Shown here: piece after piece, positions 1-11,986 of the stretch
Layout of the letters: every line of letters begins with the position of its first letter
Position numbering within the stretch: the stretch's first letter is position 1
Origin: Larimichthys crocea
Taxonomy: Eukaryota > Chordata > Actinopteri > Sciaenidae
DNA length: 64,000 bases
Direction of reading: 5' to 3'
NCBI RefSeq assembly: GCF_000972845.2
Contig: NW_020853101.1
Span: 1-64,000 of the forward strand
Made by a program: the position numbers and the translations under genes
The notes under the pieces: model-generated
What the model was told of the DNA's origin: nothing
Databases searched by the model: none
Seen by the model: the letters and a program-made list of their open reading frames with translations, nothing else

Positions 1-1446
1 CAGGTCTAGCCCAAACTACAGACCGCTATCAAACCTTCCCTTTTTGTCTAAGATACTTGGAGAAGCTGTAGCTAATCAGCTGTGTGACTTTCTCCATAAC
101 ATAGTCTATTTGAGGATTTCCAGTCAGGATTTAGAGTGCATCATAGCACAGAGACCGCATTAGTCAAAGTTACAAATGACCTCCTAATGGCATCAGACAA
201 AGGACTCATCTCTGTACTTGTCCTGTTACGATCTTAGTGCTGCATTTGACACCATTGACCATCAAATTCTTTTACAGAGACTGGAACACTCGAATGGCAT
301 CAAGGAACCGCCTAAGTGGTTAAATTGTACTTTTTAGATCGATCTCAGTTTGTTCACGTCAATGATGAAATCCTCCTTGCAGACCAAAGTTTGTCATGGA
401 GTCCACAACGTTCTGTACTTGGCATTCTCGTTTATATATTGCTTCCTTTAGGGCACATTATTAGGAATCACTCTATCAAATTTTCATGTTATGCTGACGA
501 CACCCAATTATATTATCGATCAAGCCTGATGCAACCAATCAGTTAACTAAACTCCAAGCATGCCTTAAGGATTAAAAAGTTGGATGACCTACAATTTTTT
601 GATGTTAAATTCAGGAAAACTGAAGTTCTTGTAATTGGACCCAAACACCTCAGAAACTCTCTTTCTAGAGACTTAGTTACTTTAGATGGGATCACCCTGG
701 CCTCCAGCTCCACTGTAAAGAATCTTGGAGTTGTTTTTGATCAGGATTTGTCCTTTAACGTCCACATAAAACAAATTTCGAGGGACTGCATTCTTCCACT
801 TACGTAACATCGCTAAAATCAGACGCATTGTCTCTCAGGCGGATGCAGAAAAACTAGTCCACGCATTTGTTATTCAAGGCTGGACTATTGTAACTCTTTG
901 TTATCAGGCTGCCCTCCAATAAGTCTCTTAGAAACTTTGCAGTTAATTCAGAATGCTGCTGCACGTGTTCTGACAGGAACCAGATCAGAGATCACTCTCT
1001 CCCACTTTTGGCTTCCTTGCATGGCTACCTATTAAAATCTAGAATAGAATTTACAATCTTCTCCTTACTTACAAAGCTTTCATGGTCAGGCACCATCTTA
1101 TCTAAACAGAGCTCATAATACCTTATTACCCTCTAGAACACTGCGCTCTCAGGACTCTGGGTTCCTTGTGGTTCCCTAGTTTCCAAAAGTAGATTGGGAG
1201 CCAGAGCTTTCAGCTATCAGGCTCCTCTTCTGTGGAACAAACTACCTTTCTGGGTTCGGGAGGCAGACCGGTCAACACCTTTAAGAATAGACTTAAGACT
1301 TTCCTTTTTGATAATGCCTATAGTTAGGGCTGGCTCAGGTCATCCCTTAGTTATGCTGACATAAGATTACACTGCCGGGGGACCCCACCGAGGGTTCTGC
1401 CTAGCCAGGCACGGTATTGGTTGAAAGATGCACACATCTCCCTTAC

Positions 1447-1498
<52 letters not shown>

Positions 1499-2106
1499 CT
1501 CTCTCTCTCTCACTCTCACTCTCTCTCTATCTCTCTCTCTCTATATATCTCTCTCTATATTTCTCTATATCTCCCTCTCTCTATTATATATATCTCTATA
1601 TCTCTATATCTCTCCATATCTCTCCATCTGTGGACTGTCTCATTAATGCATGTTACTAACCAAACTTCCCCGGGTTTCGTGCTCTGTCGTCCAGCAGGTT
1701 CTCGTGGTCGTGGCTGCTGCTTGATCCTGCCTGACGCCCACTACATATTTATTACTGTCATTATTACTACCATATCTATTACTGTAATCATTTTTATCAT
1801 TCATTATAATTCATTGTCATTTTATCAGTCATTGTACAATATGTTTGTGTTGATTTGTCCTGTACACGTGACATCCATTGCACAAACTGTCCGTCCTGGG
1901 AGAGGGATCCCTCCTCTGTGGCTTTCCTGAGTTTCTTCCCCATTTTTCCCTGTTAAAGGGTTTTTGTGGGCAAGTTTTTCCTCACTCGAACCGAGGGTCT
2001 AAGGACAGAGGGTGTCACTCCCTGTACAGATTGTAAAGCCCTCTGAGGCAAATGTACTTTGTGACTTTGGGCTATACAAATAAAATTGATTTGATTTGAT
2101 TTGATT
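1..2106 (+). mobile_element. LINE A (L2/CR1-like) copy 1: degenerate RT plus complete 3' end
   Basis: A non-LTR retrotransposon copy enters from the left edge. Residual reverse-transcriptase text is readable in shifting frames: an N-terminal RT segment near 30-130, the catalytic YADDTQLYY at about 490-520, and [20 protein letters not shown] near 620-690. Then come the [19 protein letters not shown] and LHWLP-type segments to about 1330. Many frameshifts and stops make it dead. A CT microsatellite sits at 1452-1632. The 3' UTR follows, with AATAAA at about 2080 and a tail of TTGAT/TTTGATT repeats ending near 2106, as expected of L2-type elements whose 3' ends are short tandem repeats rather than poly(A). 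Family name is by recall; the clade is moderately certain. Confidence 0.85.
1452..1632 (+). repeat. CT-rich microsatellite
   Basis: About 180 bases of almost pure CT dinucleotides grading into TATC/TATCTC units. It is embedded in the 3' part of LINE A copy 1 and makes spurious Ser/Leu-rich reading frames. Confidence 0.95.
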
Positions 2107-5003
2107 ATGGATTGTCACCTGTCTACTTCCGGGTCGCTCTCCTTGGCTAATTGTTTGTTGCTACAAGACTCCATGGACTGAAGCTACAAGCCTACCGGCG
2201 TGATTGTCCGCTTGGTCAGCATTAGCTAAAGTAACTGCACCGCATTAATTGTGAACTGTTTTAATCCATTTACCGTACTAACGCCATTGTTTGGGCACTT
2301 CCACAGCAGAGGCTGCTGCTGCTTTGTCTGTGTTTAATTACCTTTTATTTTTCTTTTATTATAGTGTTTATATCATTTTATTCATTGTTATTTTATTGTC
2401 TGCTGACAGTCATAAGACAACCTGTTTTTAGACACTTGTTAGTCCGAGAAATTGATTGGCAAAATGGTTCTTATATTGCTGTGCTTGAGATTAGGTGACC
2501 TACCGCAGGCGGCTTGTTTTACCCTTGCATGTTTTACTTATTTATTTATTTAGTTAGTTAGTTTGTTGCATGTTGTGTTTTTACCCCCAGTAGGCATCTT
2601 ATATTGTGTTACTTGTGTGTATATTTTTGCCAATTCAGTTATCTTTTAGACTTGTGTTATTTACTATTGATTATTTTAAGGTCGTTTTATGATTAGTCTG
2701 GTTTTATTATCACTTGTTTTATTTGGTTGTAAATAAATTAAATATTTTTTTTCCTTATAAGCATGTCTCGACTTACGACAATTTACCAGTGGAGACCCAC
2801 TACCCGTGAACTAATCCATGACAAACTAGTAAATCTTTGGGTGAAAGTCCCGAAGTCGCCTTGTCCAATTAATCTATTAAATAATACTTTAGCCAAGGCT
2901 TCTTTGGCCTGCTTACACTTACATAAATGTGGAAATCTGTACTTTGGTCTGATTAGTGTCTTTGTGAGATGCAGAGAAGGTGCACAGATGGTATCTGCAT
3001 GTGTGGTTCCCACCATAAAGAATGGAGGAGGAGGTGCATTCTGCAGAGACCATCTGGTTTGAGCTTAGTGTTTTTTATCTGTACACTGACCTCATGCACA
3101 CCTCCAGACTGTGAAGGCTATCTGACCAAGAAGAAGAGTGAACAACTGAGATGTTTTGGGATGAGTTGGGGTGAAGGAAAAGCAGCCAATAAGTGCTCAG
3201 CATATATGGGAAGTCAAGACTGGAAAACCATTTCAGTATAGTATATTTTATTAATAAAGTATTAGTATATTAATGAAACTATAAATTCATACTTGTCAGT
3301 AATATATGCAAGAAGAACATTAAAACAAACTCACACTGCTCCTTAAATGAAATGAATGCTGGTTAAACTATTAAAGACGAATCAGTGAAATTTTAGGAAA
3401 CATAATATACATCAATATAAATACATACAGGTAGTGTCTATAACTGTAAAACAAAACAAAAGTCACTAAAAATACAACAATGTTTTTATTTCATTTCAGT
3501 ACTTTTAAGATAAGTGAGATGATTAAGCTATTTTCTTTGCTTGACTAATGATAGCTGGTAATATGAGTATAGAAGATGTGTATTATACAGTATATACAAA
3601 ACAATAGGTCAAATATAGACAATATTATATATAATACATAAGACCCAAGCGTCGAGAACATCAGCTTTTTGTGTGCATTCCTCTGTCATTACTTTTTAAA
3701 TATGAAACACAGTGGTTAAAAGAGTCAAAACAAAGTATTCCATCACTGTGACAGAATCAACAACACAGCTGCCATACAGGCCTCCGAACTGTCAGGCAAA
3801 GAGACAAATCCTCACTTCCTCTCATGAAGAATGAGCAAGCAGAATCAGGCTCTTCATGTCACATTGAGAATGTTTTTTTTTTGTTTGTTTGTTTTCCTGC
3901 AACATTTATGGATTTGTTGCTACAGTACATATATATGCTGTATGAGACGCTGCAGAGCTTCATGCTGTATTGTCGTCCTCATCATCATCATCATCATCAT
4001 CATCTCCAGCAGAAAAAAGACTGGTCCAAACACTGCACACCTGCTGAGAGTCAAAAAAACGTCTCTCCATTTTGGCAGATACATTTAGGCTTATTGTACA
4101 AGCCCGTGTCTGAATAATACACTATTTAGCACTGCATTATCATTATGTGGGCATAAGCAGAGGATGGAAAAAACAATGGGATAGTTAGGGGGGGAAAACA
4201 TTAACACAAATATGAAACATGTGCGGGGAGAAAAAAAAGCGGTGCCCTTCAACAGAAAAGCCCCTCTGGCCTGCATGCGGTCCTAATTAGAAGGCAAAGC
4301 TTTTTGACGGTAAATTGATTTTTAATTGTTCAGTCGCTGCATTCATCCAGGTGGCCAAGTTCCCCCATTTAATCTCTCTCTGTCTGTCTCTCTCTCTCTC
4401 TCTTTAAGTGGAACATGTTTGGAGCTGCCTGCCACTGTTAGCAGCAATTTCCTGAACAAGAGCAATTCATTCAGCATTAGACAGAGAGAGAGAGATGGAG
4501 AGGAGGGGGGAGGGGGAGAGAGAAAAAACATTGGAAACTGACAAACATAAGAGTTGTGCCATAATTGTGAGTAATGCTTTTCTACTTTAGTCATTTTGGA
4601 CGTGGTACAGGGCAAACAGTCACAGTGGATGTTTTCCATTTGCTTTGATTTTTTTTCCTTCTGTCTTAGCGAGAAGCCACTCAGGCCTGTGCGGGCTAAT
4701 GGCCATGACAGTGTGTAAAAGCAGTTTGACAGCAGTGATCTACGTAAGCCATTGTTGAAGGAGGCCTGGGGATTGGCTGATCTGATTATTATGCTGCTGG
4801 TGGCTGCACATGGATCCTGATACTGTGCCAGTTATCTGGTGAGCGGAGGACATGGGGAGTCTGTTTTAAGCAGGGTTACACCGATGAATCCATTTGTCAA
4901 TACTGGTCTTTTATTAAGAAGCTGTGATCCAACCCGCCAGACACATGAGCAGGTTCCTCTACCATATCAACATGTAGTCAATAGGTCATTATGTATGTAT
5001 GTA

Positions 5004-5054
<51 letters not shown>

Positions 5055-5291
5055 CTATATATATATATGGGGGGGGGGGGGGGGGGGTTTACCACACACT
5101 CTGTCTTAAAGTCACAGTTACTGCATTTATTATTGTTTCAGTTTTTCCAAGTGAAGATCCTGTGTATCAGCAAACAGGCTGAACGATGTGTCGCTTGTTT
5201 AAAGATCGCTTGTCCTTGTTTTTTCACGCACTTCACCTCCATCACCCAATTGTGGCTCCCAGAAGAAAAGTCAGGGTGTCATCAAAAACAT
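2107..5291. other. Intergenic, AT-rich; no gene seen
   Basis: No reading frame here looks like a protein family. The stretch holds an ATC repeat (about 3978-4002), a CT tract (4376-4404), a GA-rich tract (4480-4525) and a TA plus poly-G block near 5014-5088. The part from about 4270 to 4345 is AT-rich with homeodomain-like TAATTAG/TTAATTG motifs, but nothing in the sequence alone proves function. Confidence 0.6.
5014..5088 (+). repeat. TA microsatellite followed by a run of about 19 G
   Basis: About 55 bases of (TA)n with a small interruption lead directly into an uninterrupted G homopolymer ending near 5087. Both are prone to length change and to assembly error. Confidence 0.9.
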
Positions 5292-5569
5292 CAGGGGCCT
5301 CATGTACGAATACTTGCGTGGATTTCCTACTAAAACTTGCCGTACACCAGAACCCGGAAACTGTTGTACGCACAAAAATATTCAGATGTATCAAAGTGGG
5401 CATTCGCATGGATCCAAGCACGTTTCTTTTGTACATCCCAATCAACGTGGAATTGAGCGCACGTGGAACTCCTCCCTGTCCACGCCCCTATTTACATATG
5501 CAAATCTATTTAAATAGGCCCCGGACCTGAGATTCACCTCTTTGTCCGATCAGATAACACGATAAACAA

Positions 5570-5840
5570 AGGAAAGAAAAGGAATTTTACAGAGTCTGAG
5601 CTAAAGCTGATAAATATGACCAAAAAAAGACGTGAGTGGTAGCGTGTGTGTGAGGCTGTAAATGCCGTGGGATCCGAGCAGCGCACACACAGGTGTGGAC
5701 AGGTGTGGCGCTGTGGCTGACATTTTACGCCCGCTTTTACTGACAAGAATACTGAACACAGGGAGACAATCAGGGGCTTGTTAGAAAGCTCTGCAGCTCT
5801 AATTTCACCAGCAGAAAATAAAGAAAACCAAAAACATGAT
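5570..5840 (+). pseudogene. Myb/SANT-like Harbinger accessory protein remnant
   Basis: Reading the + strand with frame changes gives an FTESELKL-type helix, then REWQRVCEAVNAVGSEQRT, and later ETIRGLLESSAALISPAENKENQKHDI. This pattern is usual for the Myb-like second protein of Harbinger elements. At least one frameshift and an in-frame stop break it. The assignment rests on this pattern and on its place inside the element. Confidence 0.65.
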
Positions 5841-5914
5841 ATTTGAATGCCACATGCCCAAATATGCATTGGCACACTGGCACACTGGCACGGCTTCTGG
5901 GTAAGTAAAGAGTT

Positions 5915-5970
5915 TATTCGTTTAATTGTCCCGTATGTACATATGTACATACGGGACAATTAAACGAATA
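5915..5970. repeat. Perfect 56-bp palindrome
   Basis: The two 28-base arms are exact reverse complements with no spacer, centred between 5942 and 5943 (core GTACATATGTAC). Just outside, a further AGAAGCC/GGCTTCT pair is offset by about 15 bases on the left side. The palindrome occupies the breakpoint between the two Harbinger gene remnants. Confidence 0.97.
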
Positions 5971-5974
5971 GAAG

Positions 5975-6199
5975 CCAGCCATCGCGCACCGTGCCAGCCT
6001 CCAGCCTGTTCCCAACCATGCTGTTAGTCATAATGAATGAGGCATGCGTTGAACCAGGCCACCTTGCCACGATATTAGTTAGCTGCATTCGCGCATCACA
6101 TATGATTTGAACATTGATGGAATGAAAATGTTTCCTACTTAGATAAACAGCTCCCACTGGAATTCCCCTGTTGCCAGGAACCCCCGGCGTAGTCAGCAC
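5975..6199 (-). pseudogene. HARBI1-like DDE nuclease fragment
   Basis: About 75 codons on the - strand match the central part of Harbinger nucleases: a RKHFHSINVQ block, an ICDA block (region of the first catalytic Asp), then NIVARWPGSTHASF and NRLEAGTVRDGWLL. The frame ends at the palindrome at 5970. The N- and C-terminal thirds are absent, so no active transposase can be made. Harbinger nucleases normally act together with a Myb-like partner, whose remnant lies on the opposite strand at about 5570-5840. Confidence 0.85.
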
Positions 6200-6927
6200 A
6201 ACCCCAAGCTACTCGCCGGCCCCCGTTGCGCTCTCGGGCCAGCCGCAGCTCTGCGCACAACTCCAGTAACACTGGCCTTGGTAACCGAAATTGGTTTATG
6301 ACCCAATTATCATGGTTTGCAAGTAAATCCTTGCGTTCCTTAAATCGCTCACGTTTGCAAGGTCCTCTAACAACGCTAACGCTGCCATTGTTAATACCAT
6401 TTTCTTAATCACATTACGCATGCTTTATATCCACCCATATAATTGCAAACACGTGGGTGTGTTAATTGTTCATAAGTGTGTCTCTGATGTGCACATCACT
6501 CTAATGACTACTTGTTTTCACATTATTAACAGTTTCCCAGCTTCACCTCTAAGTGTCGCCAAAGGAACAATAGCTGTAGAAACGTGCGTACGACAGCTAT
6601 GAAATTGGCGTGGGGCAATCACATTTCTACGATTGTTTCACGTTTGATACATTTGAACGTGAGCGTGGGAAAGGACGTACGCCACTTTTTTGTGCGTACG
6701 CATGCTTTGTACATGAGGCCCCAGGACTCCAGACTCCTCTGGGGACCAGGAATATCCTCATGAAATTCTATGAAAATCTGTCCAGAAAACACTTGTGAGC
6801 TCTTACTGTGAGAAAAAGTTCTTTGGTTGACATGGCTCGATGCTCACAGTGTGTAGTGATGGAACCCATCCATTAATCCCTACCGGCTTCTCCTTATTAG
6901 TGTCATTTGGGGCTGGAGCACATACAT

Positions 6928-6985
6928 TCAATTCAATTTTATTTATGTAGTGCCAAATCATAACAGAAGTTATGTCATGGCACTG
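6928..6985 (-). repeat. LINE 3'-end-derived fragment
   Basis: Starts ATTCAATTTTATTTATGTAG and runs into CCAAATCATAACAGAAGTTATGTCATGGCAC-type sequence. It resembles 20440-20500 in this window, where the same family abuts the chimeric LINE copy. The motif is common at fish LINE/SINE 3' ends. Confidence 0.55.
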
Positions 6986-7009
6986 TCCACATTGTTAAGT
7001 TCAGCTCAC

Positions 7010-7490
7010 GCCGGAACACTGAACCCACGATGCAGACCACACACAGGAGACTTTTTTTATTTACAAGATGCAACAGGAAAAGACACAACAGGTGAGGTAC
7101 AGGGGGGATCTTCAGGGCAGGATGGTGAAGACTGGTGAACAGACAATGGTAGGCTGAGTGTGACAAGGCTGGAGGACAAAGCAGATAGGGCAGGCATCCA
7201 AAAATACAATGACAGAAGATACTTCAACAAGTAGGTTTTCTCTGAGCTGGTAAGTTGTGAAGTTACCACAGAAGGAACAACAAACTGTCGGAGTCTGGGA
7301 GGGTGAACCAGATACTGCAGGAGCTGATGAGATGATGAGATGCATGTGTGAGGCACGCCCAGCCTGCACAGACAGAGGAGACAGAACAGACGCAAACACG
7401 AAGAGCAGGGAAACACCAGGAAAACACAGGGCAACAGACAAATCTAACAAATCCTAACACATATAGAGACCATACTTTTACCATATGACA
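7010..7490 (-). mobile_element. Possible gypsy-type solo LTR or LTR fragment
   Basis: The segment has the look of the LTR at 52714-53262: an ACCCA.GATGCAGA start, a T-rich TTTATTTACAAG block, then a purine-rich body ending in AACAGACAAATCTAACAAATCCTAACA. Boundaries and target duplication were not identified, so this is tentative. Confidence 0.35.
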
Positions 7491-10400
7491 GTACAATTTA
7501 ACCATTCTGATGGTTTTGTTGTCATCTAAAAGGATGATCAATGTGTTTCTGTTGGTGACTGTAATAGAAGGAATCATTTGTGGGCATGATTTAGATCAGA
7601 TGTAGCTGATGGAGTATGGACCGCCTACTACATGTGTAGGGCCTACATGAATGTGTAGACTGATTTTTTGAATAATATGATCGATTCATGTTAATCTGTA
7701 TTTTAGGACATATTTTTGAACCATGGGGAGCCCCAAGGGGTCACAGACCCCCTTTTGAAGAGTCTGGGCTTCAGGCTGTAAGCTAACTTTGAATAACAGA
7801 AGAAATCCAGAAATCTGACTGACCCATATTTCCATCCGCAGTCATCACATGCAATTTAACTAAATGTAGACAGGATTCAGTGTGAAGGTTTTGTGCTGGA
7901 ATGAAAAATCTGAAATATCTAGAAATTCTCCAACAACAAGTCTCCTCCCTCTCTGAGCTGGAGGGCAGCAGACTCACTCTCTTACTTTTTTTTACACTCC
8001 CACATTAAAGCCGGCTCGCTCGCTGACGCACTGTTCAATTTCCCCACCTGCTCAGGCGAAAGCGCGTGGCATTGCGGTGAACCCAGGCGAAACCCAGCCA
8101 CCCGTGCGGCAGCAAGCTCTCATCATCATCATCACCATCAGAGGCAAGGAAACAGGACGTCTCTCTTCCCGTGTAACACTCACAAAGCTCTAACAGCGTG
8201 CGCCCTCCCCCCTCCATTCTTCACTGTGAAAGAAAAAGCAGCTACACTGAGCCTTGGAGGAGGTGAAGCTTTATTTTTAAAAATCAATCAGACAGACAAA
8301 CTGGTATGAAATGGCAGGGAGATAATGCAATGGTGTGGCGTGGTGACCTTTAAACACAGCCTGGCGCTACATCCCAACCACTGAAAAACCCTGACCTTTG
8401 TAGAACCATTACAGAGGCCTCTAATCTGAAAGGTGGGGGACGGGGAGACACACACACATACACATAATTTGCACAGGCACACACCTACCACGTACAAGCA
8501 TGTATTGCATCTGCTTCATGCATATGTACCAATAAAGGGACAGACACACACACACTGCATGTCATGTCGACAAATACACTTACATGTGTGCACACACACG
8601 TGCATGCATGAAAACAATTAACACAGCCACACAAGGTACAAACGTGCAATCAAACTGAAACACACACACACACACACACACACACACTCAGCAGCCTTCC
8701 TGTTGGCTGCAAAGGCCAGATGTGATAATGGCTTCCTGTATGTTAATGCTGCTGGCTGGAATGCCTCTCTGTGCTCCTCAGTATTCCGCTCAGGCAGCGC
8801 TCGCATCGTTTTGAATTGCAAAATGCCAAAAGTGGAGCGACACATTGTTTGTAATGCCATTGGCACTGTGCATTTAGAGAAAATACAGAAAAAATATCCC
8901 GTGGAGTGTTTGAATAGATAATTATGTGCGGCGCTGTGTGTGTTGTATACGCCAGTGTGTACGTGCGCTGAGTGCAGACTGAACAATCTGACCCGGGCAA
9001 GTGGAAGACGAGCAGTAATTGTTACTGTAGAGGAGAGAATGGATCGATAAGTATTGATTATCTTCTGTCCATTAGGAATAATTGGTGATGTTTGAGCGGG
9101 CAACGTGATGACACATCGACACGAGTGAGCTGGGAGTAAAACATTATCAATTCCAAAGAAAATGCACATTTTGACAGTCAGTTTAGTTGATGCGTCACAA
9201 CTTGATCATCCTTCGCTTTACTGGGATCAATCGACACGAGTGGAGACTGGCTGTGGAATCCCCCCCCCCCCCATATTTTCATATGGACATTTTCTTTTTT
9301 TTCTTCCATTTTGGATGTGCCATTGAAGAAACTGACAGATGAACTGATTGGAACAATCACGTCACTAAAAATGCACGTGTAGGATTTAGTGGCACCGAGC
9401 AGTGTGGTGGCTGATAGCACTCCCCTTGTTTCACTCCCTTCTTCCCAGCACAAGCTACAGTGGCCATGAAACACATGTAAGAAACACAAAATGCTCTATC
9501 TAGAGTGAGAGTTTAGTTTGTCCGTTCAGGGCTACTGTAGAAACATGGCACAGCATGACTACATATCTGTACATATCAAAGTCTCATTCTAACGTAACAA
9601 AAACATGATTCTTATTTCCATTAAACACTCCATTCCATTGTTCCATTTCTGCCATATTCTGGAAATAGAGCCCTTTAAATCTGACACCCTGAACCTTCAC
9701 ATAGAAACAATTTCAGACATAACCATCACATTATAATTTCTCACAGGAAATGTTTTTTTTTTTATTGAATTTGCTTTCTCTCCATTGTTCTTCATATATA
9801 GCATACAATCATATGTCATATTATTTATTTTCAAGGAATTCATTAAACAAAGACCATGCTATACCATAACACACACTAATAATACCAATGCACATTGTGC
9901 ACATCATGGTGCTGCAGCAGATCATCTACATCATGTACATGTTTTAGTGTGTGACATATTTTACAGGGGGAAATAAAAACACAGTGAAGCAGAATGCATG
10001 CAACAGGAGCAAATGGGTTTGGAACTGTTGGCATACAAGTGAATATAGAATTGTTTGTATTTATTTATTTGTTTAATTAGCATTTCTTCTCTCTTGAGAT
10101 CTGGGCTGAGGGCATGGGGGGGGGTTAATGGTTCGAAATGATCTCTATGGTGGGAACTGAGTGAGGTTACATGTTGATATATGGCTATATGTGATATCAT
10201 GTTGCTGCACCCTGACGGTGTGTGTATTTAAAGAATATAGGAAAAGTAATAAAGAACGGATCACAAAAACAAACAAACATTTTTTCAGAGGACTTTTTTT
10301 TTTATTTGAGGGAATAAATGAAGTGAAGAATCTCTGTCTCCTTCAGCCTGGAAAATTCTCATTCTCAGAATCTGTTTTTTTTCCCCCTTCTGCAAGATTG

Positions 10401-11271
10401 TTTTTTTTCCTCTCTCTTCTCTCAGGAACAGTGTTTGCTGTGGAGTGAAGGGATGGTGGAGTGCAGCCTGTGATCGATGGCCACGATGCATCTATCGCGG
10501 ACAGGCTGAAGCGTGACGCACAGCGTGGCTTGTACAACAGTGACATCTTCTGGTTGGTGCCATGTTGGTGGAGCTTTGAGGTGTGTGTGAGCGCAGCCTG
10601 CTGGCTAGCCTCACTACAGTACGTGGAGATTATGATCACATTATGCAAATGAGTGTTCCATCTGTACATAGCTCCCCTCATGTCAGCCTGCACCCTCTCT
10701 TTGTGCCCTGACAGTTATTTGAGTCCTCGAGGCTACAGAGAGTTTGGCTGTGCGGCTGTGTGTTGACAAGGCTGAAGGTGATAGGAAGCGTTGCTCTGAC
10801 AAACACGCAGGAATATGTGATATTGTCTTTAGCTGCAGTGTGCCGGCTGAGCATGAAATGAGCTTTCAGACATAAGCTGAAACAGCCAGCAAATAAAAGT
10901 CTGGACGTAGAAGGATGAGACTTTTTTTGGAGGTTTTACCTCTTTTTTTTTTTGATACACACACGCTGCTACATTTGAGATCAGGCTTTTCAGTAATGCA
11001 TTACCCTGAAACCAGGAGGACATTTTTGTATTTCAGCTGCTCTTGGTTGATGGGGTATGACCTATAGATTTATAAAAAGAATGCTACAGCATCACCATGT
11101 TATTTTAGTCAGTGTTGTGCTTCTGACTTTGTGTTTGTCTGTGGACTGTCGGACTGAGGTGGAGAGAGGTGGAGCTGAATGAAGTCTGGTTGCTCAAACA
11201 AACTGCCTGTAACGCCAGCCACCGGTCAATCAAAAGAAGTGTCTACACTCTTAATTCTGCATAACTTTAAG

Positions 11272-11640
11272 CCTTAAAGGTGCAGTGTGTGAGGTTAGGG
11301 GCCTTTATTTTCAGAATAAGGGAGGCATAACTATGTTTTCATGCATGTATGTATAATCACCTGAAAATAAGAATCTTTTTATTTTTGTTTCTAAAAAATG
11401 TTCGTTTACATCTACAATGGGAGTGGGTCCAGACAGAATAAAATAATTAAACCGGGGAAATTAGCTCTAGAGACCAGGCTGTAAACATGTTTATTTCTGC
11501 TGTGAAGTTGGACATTTGAACATGGGGACTTATGGAGATTGACTCACTACTGGAGCCAGCCTCAATTGGACGACAAGAGGAACTGCAGTTTTTTTTTTTG
11601 GCACTCCGTTGCCTTCTCGTCTGCTGTGGTTTCTTAGTGC
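11272..11640 (+). repeat. Dispersed fish repeat beginning AAAGGTGCAGTGTGTGAG
   Basis: The opening AAAGGTGCAGTGTG and the later GGACATTTGAACATGGGGAC and GAGCCAGCCTCAATTGGAC segments are familiar from a very common, probably non-autonomous, repeat in percomorph genomes. A related motif (TGCACGTGTAGGATTTAGTG) occurs at about 9370. The exact ends are unclear. Confidence 0.5.
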
Positions 11641-11860
11641 TCCTAGCTCATGAAGACACTTTTTAAACACACACTTTGTTTTTGTGTTTTGCATTCTGCA
11701 TCCACACCGTGCTGCAGCAGTCTGGAGGCAGCTCTGCTCTGTTTTCTCTTTGTTTCATGTTCATCATATTTTATCATAATGACTGTTCATCATATTTTTT
11801 CCGTGTTTTTCCTGTTTGAATGTGACGTCACAGCTCAGCTCATTGGTCACGTGCTCATGG

Positions 11861-11986
11861 TTCCGTCGGTTCGGGTCTCTTGTAAAAAGTTTGGAGCTCG
11901 TGTCGCCCCGCCCTCCTCTGATCCAGGATCAGTCATGAAGGGAGGGCGTGATTTGAGCTCTGATCCTTCCGCATCTGCGCTCTCAA
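11861..11986 (+). repeat. Dispersed repeat R1, copy 1
   Basis: About 126 bases around CCCGCCCTCCTCTGATCCAG match 15461-15585 with a few substitutions and small indels. The two copies lie on either side of snx7 exon 1. Confidence 0.85.

Larger units (their letters stand above)
5295..6721 (-). mobile_element. Inactivated PIF-Harbinger DNA transposon
   Basis: The ends are inverted: GGGCCTCATGTAC at 5295 and GTACATGAGGCCC at 6709-6721. They are flanked by a 3-bp CAG duplication (5292-5294 and 6722-6724), consistent with the 3-bp target sites of this superfamily. Two gene remnants sit inside. On the + strand, about 5570-5840, is a broken Myb/SANT-like DNA-binding ORF (FTESEL, REWQRVCEAVNAVGSEQRT). 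On the - strand, about 5975-6199, is a piece of HARBI1-type DDE nuclease (RKHFHSINVQIICDA, NIVARWPGSTHASF, NRLEAGTVRDGWLL). Neither is intact. A 56-bp palindrome lies at 5915-5970, where the nuclease piece stops. Confidence 0.88.

Noticed and set aside
1417..1930. Ser/Leu-rich open frames up to 169 codons
   Set aside because: They translate a CT microsatellite inside a LINE 3' region; no domain and no plausible gene.
8618..9169. 183-codon open frame on the - strand
   Set aside because: It begins and ends in low-complexity CA-derived text and shows no recognisable domain or splice context.
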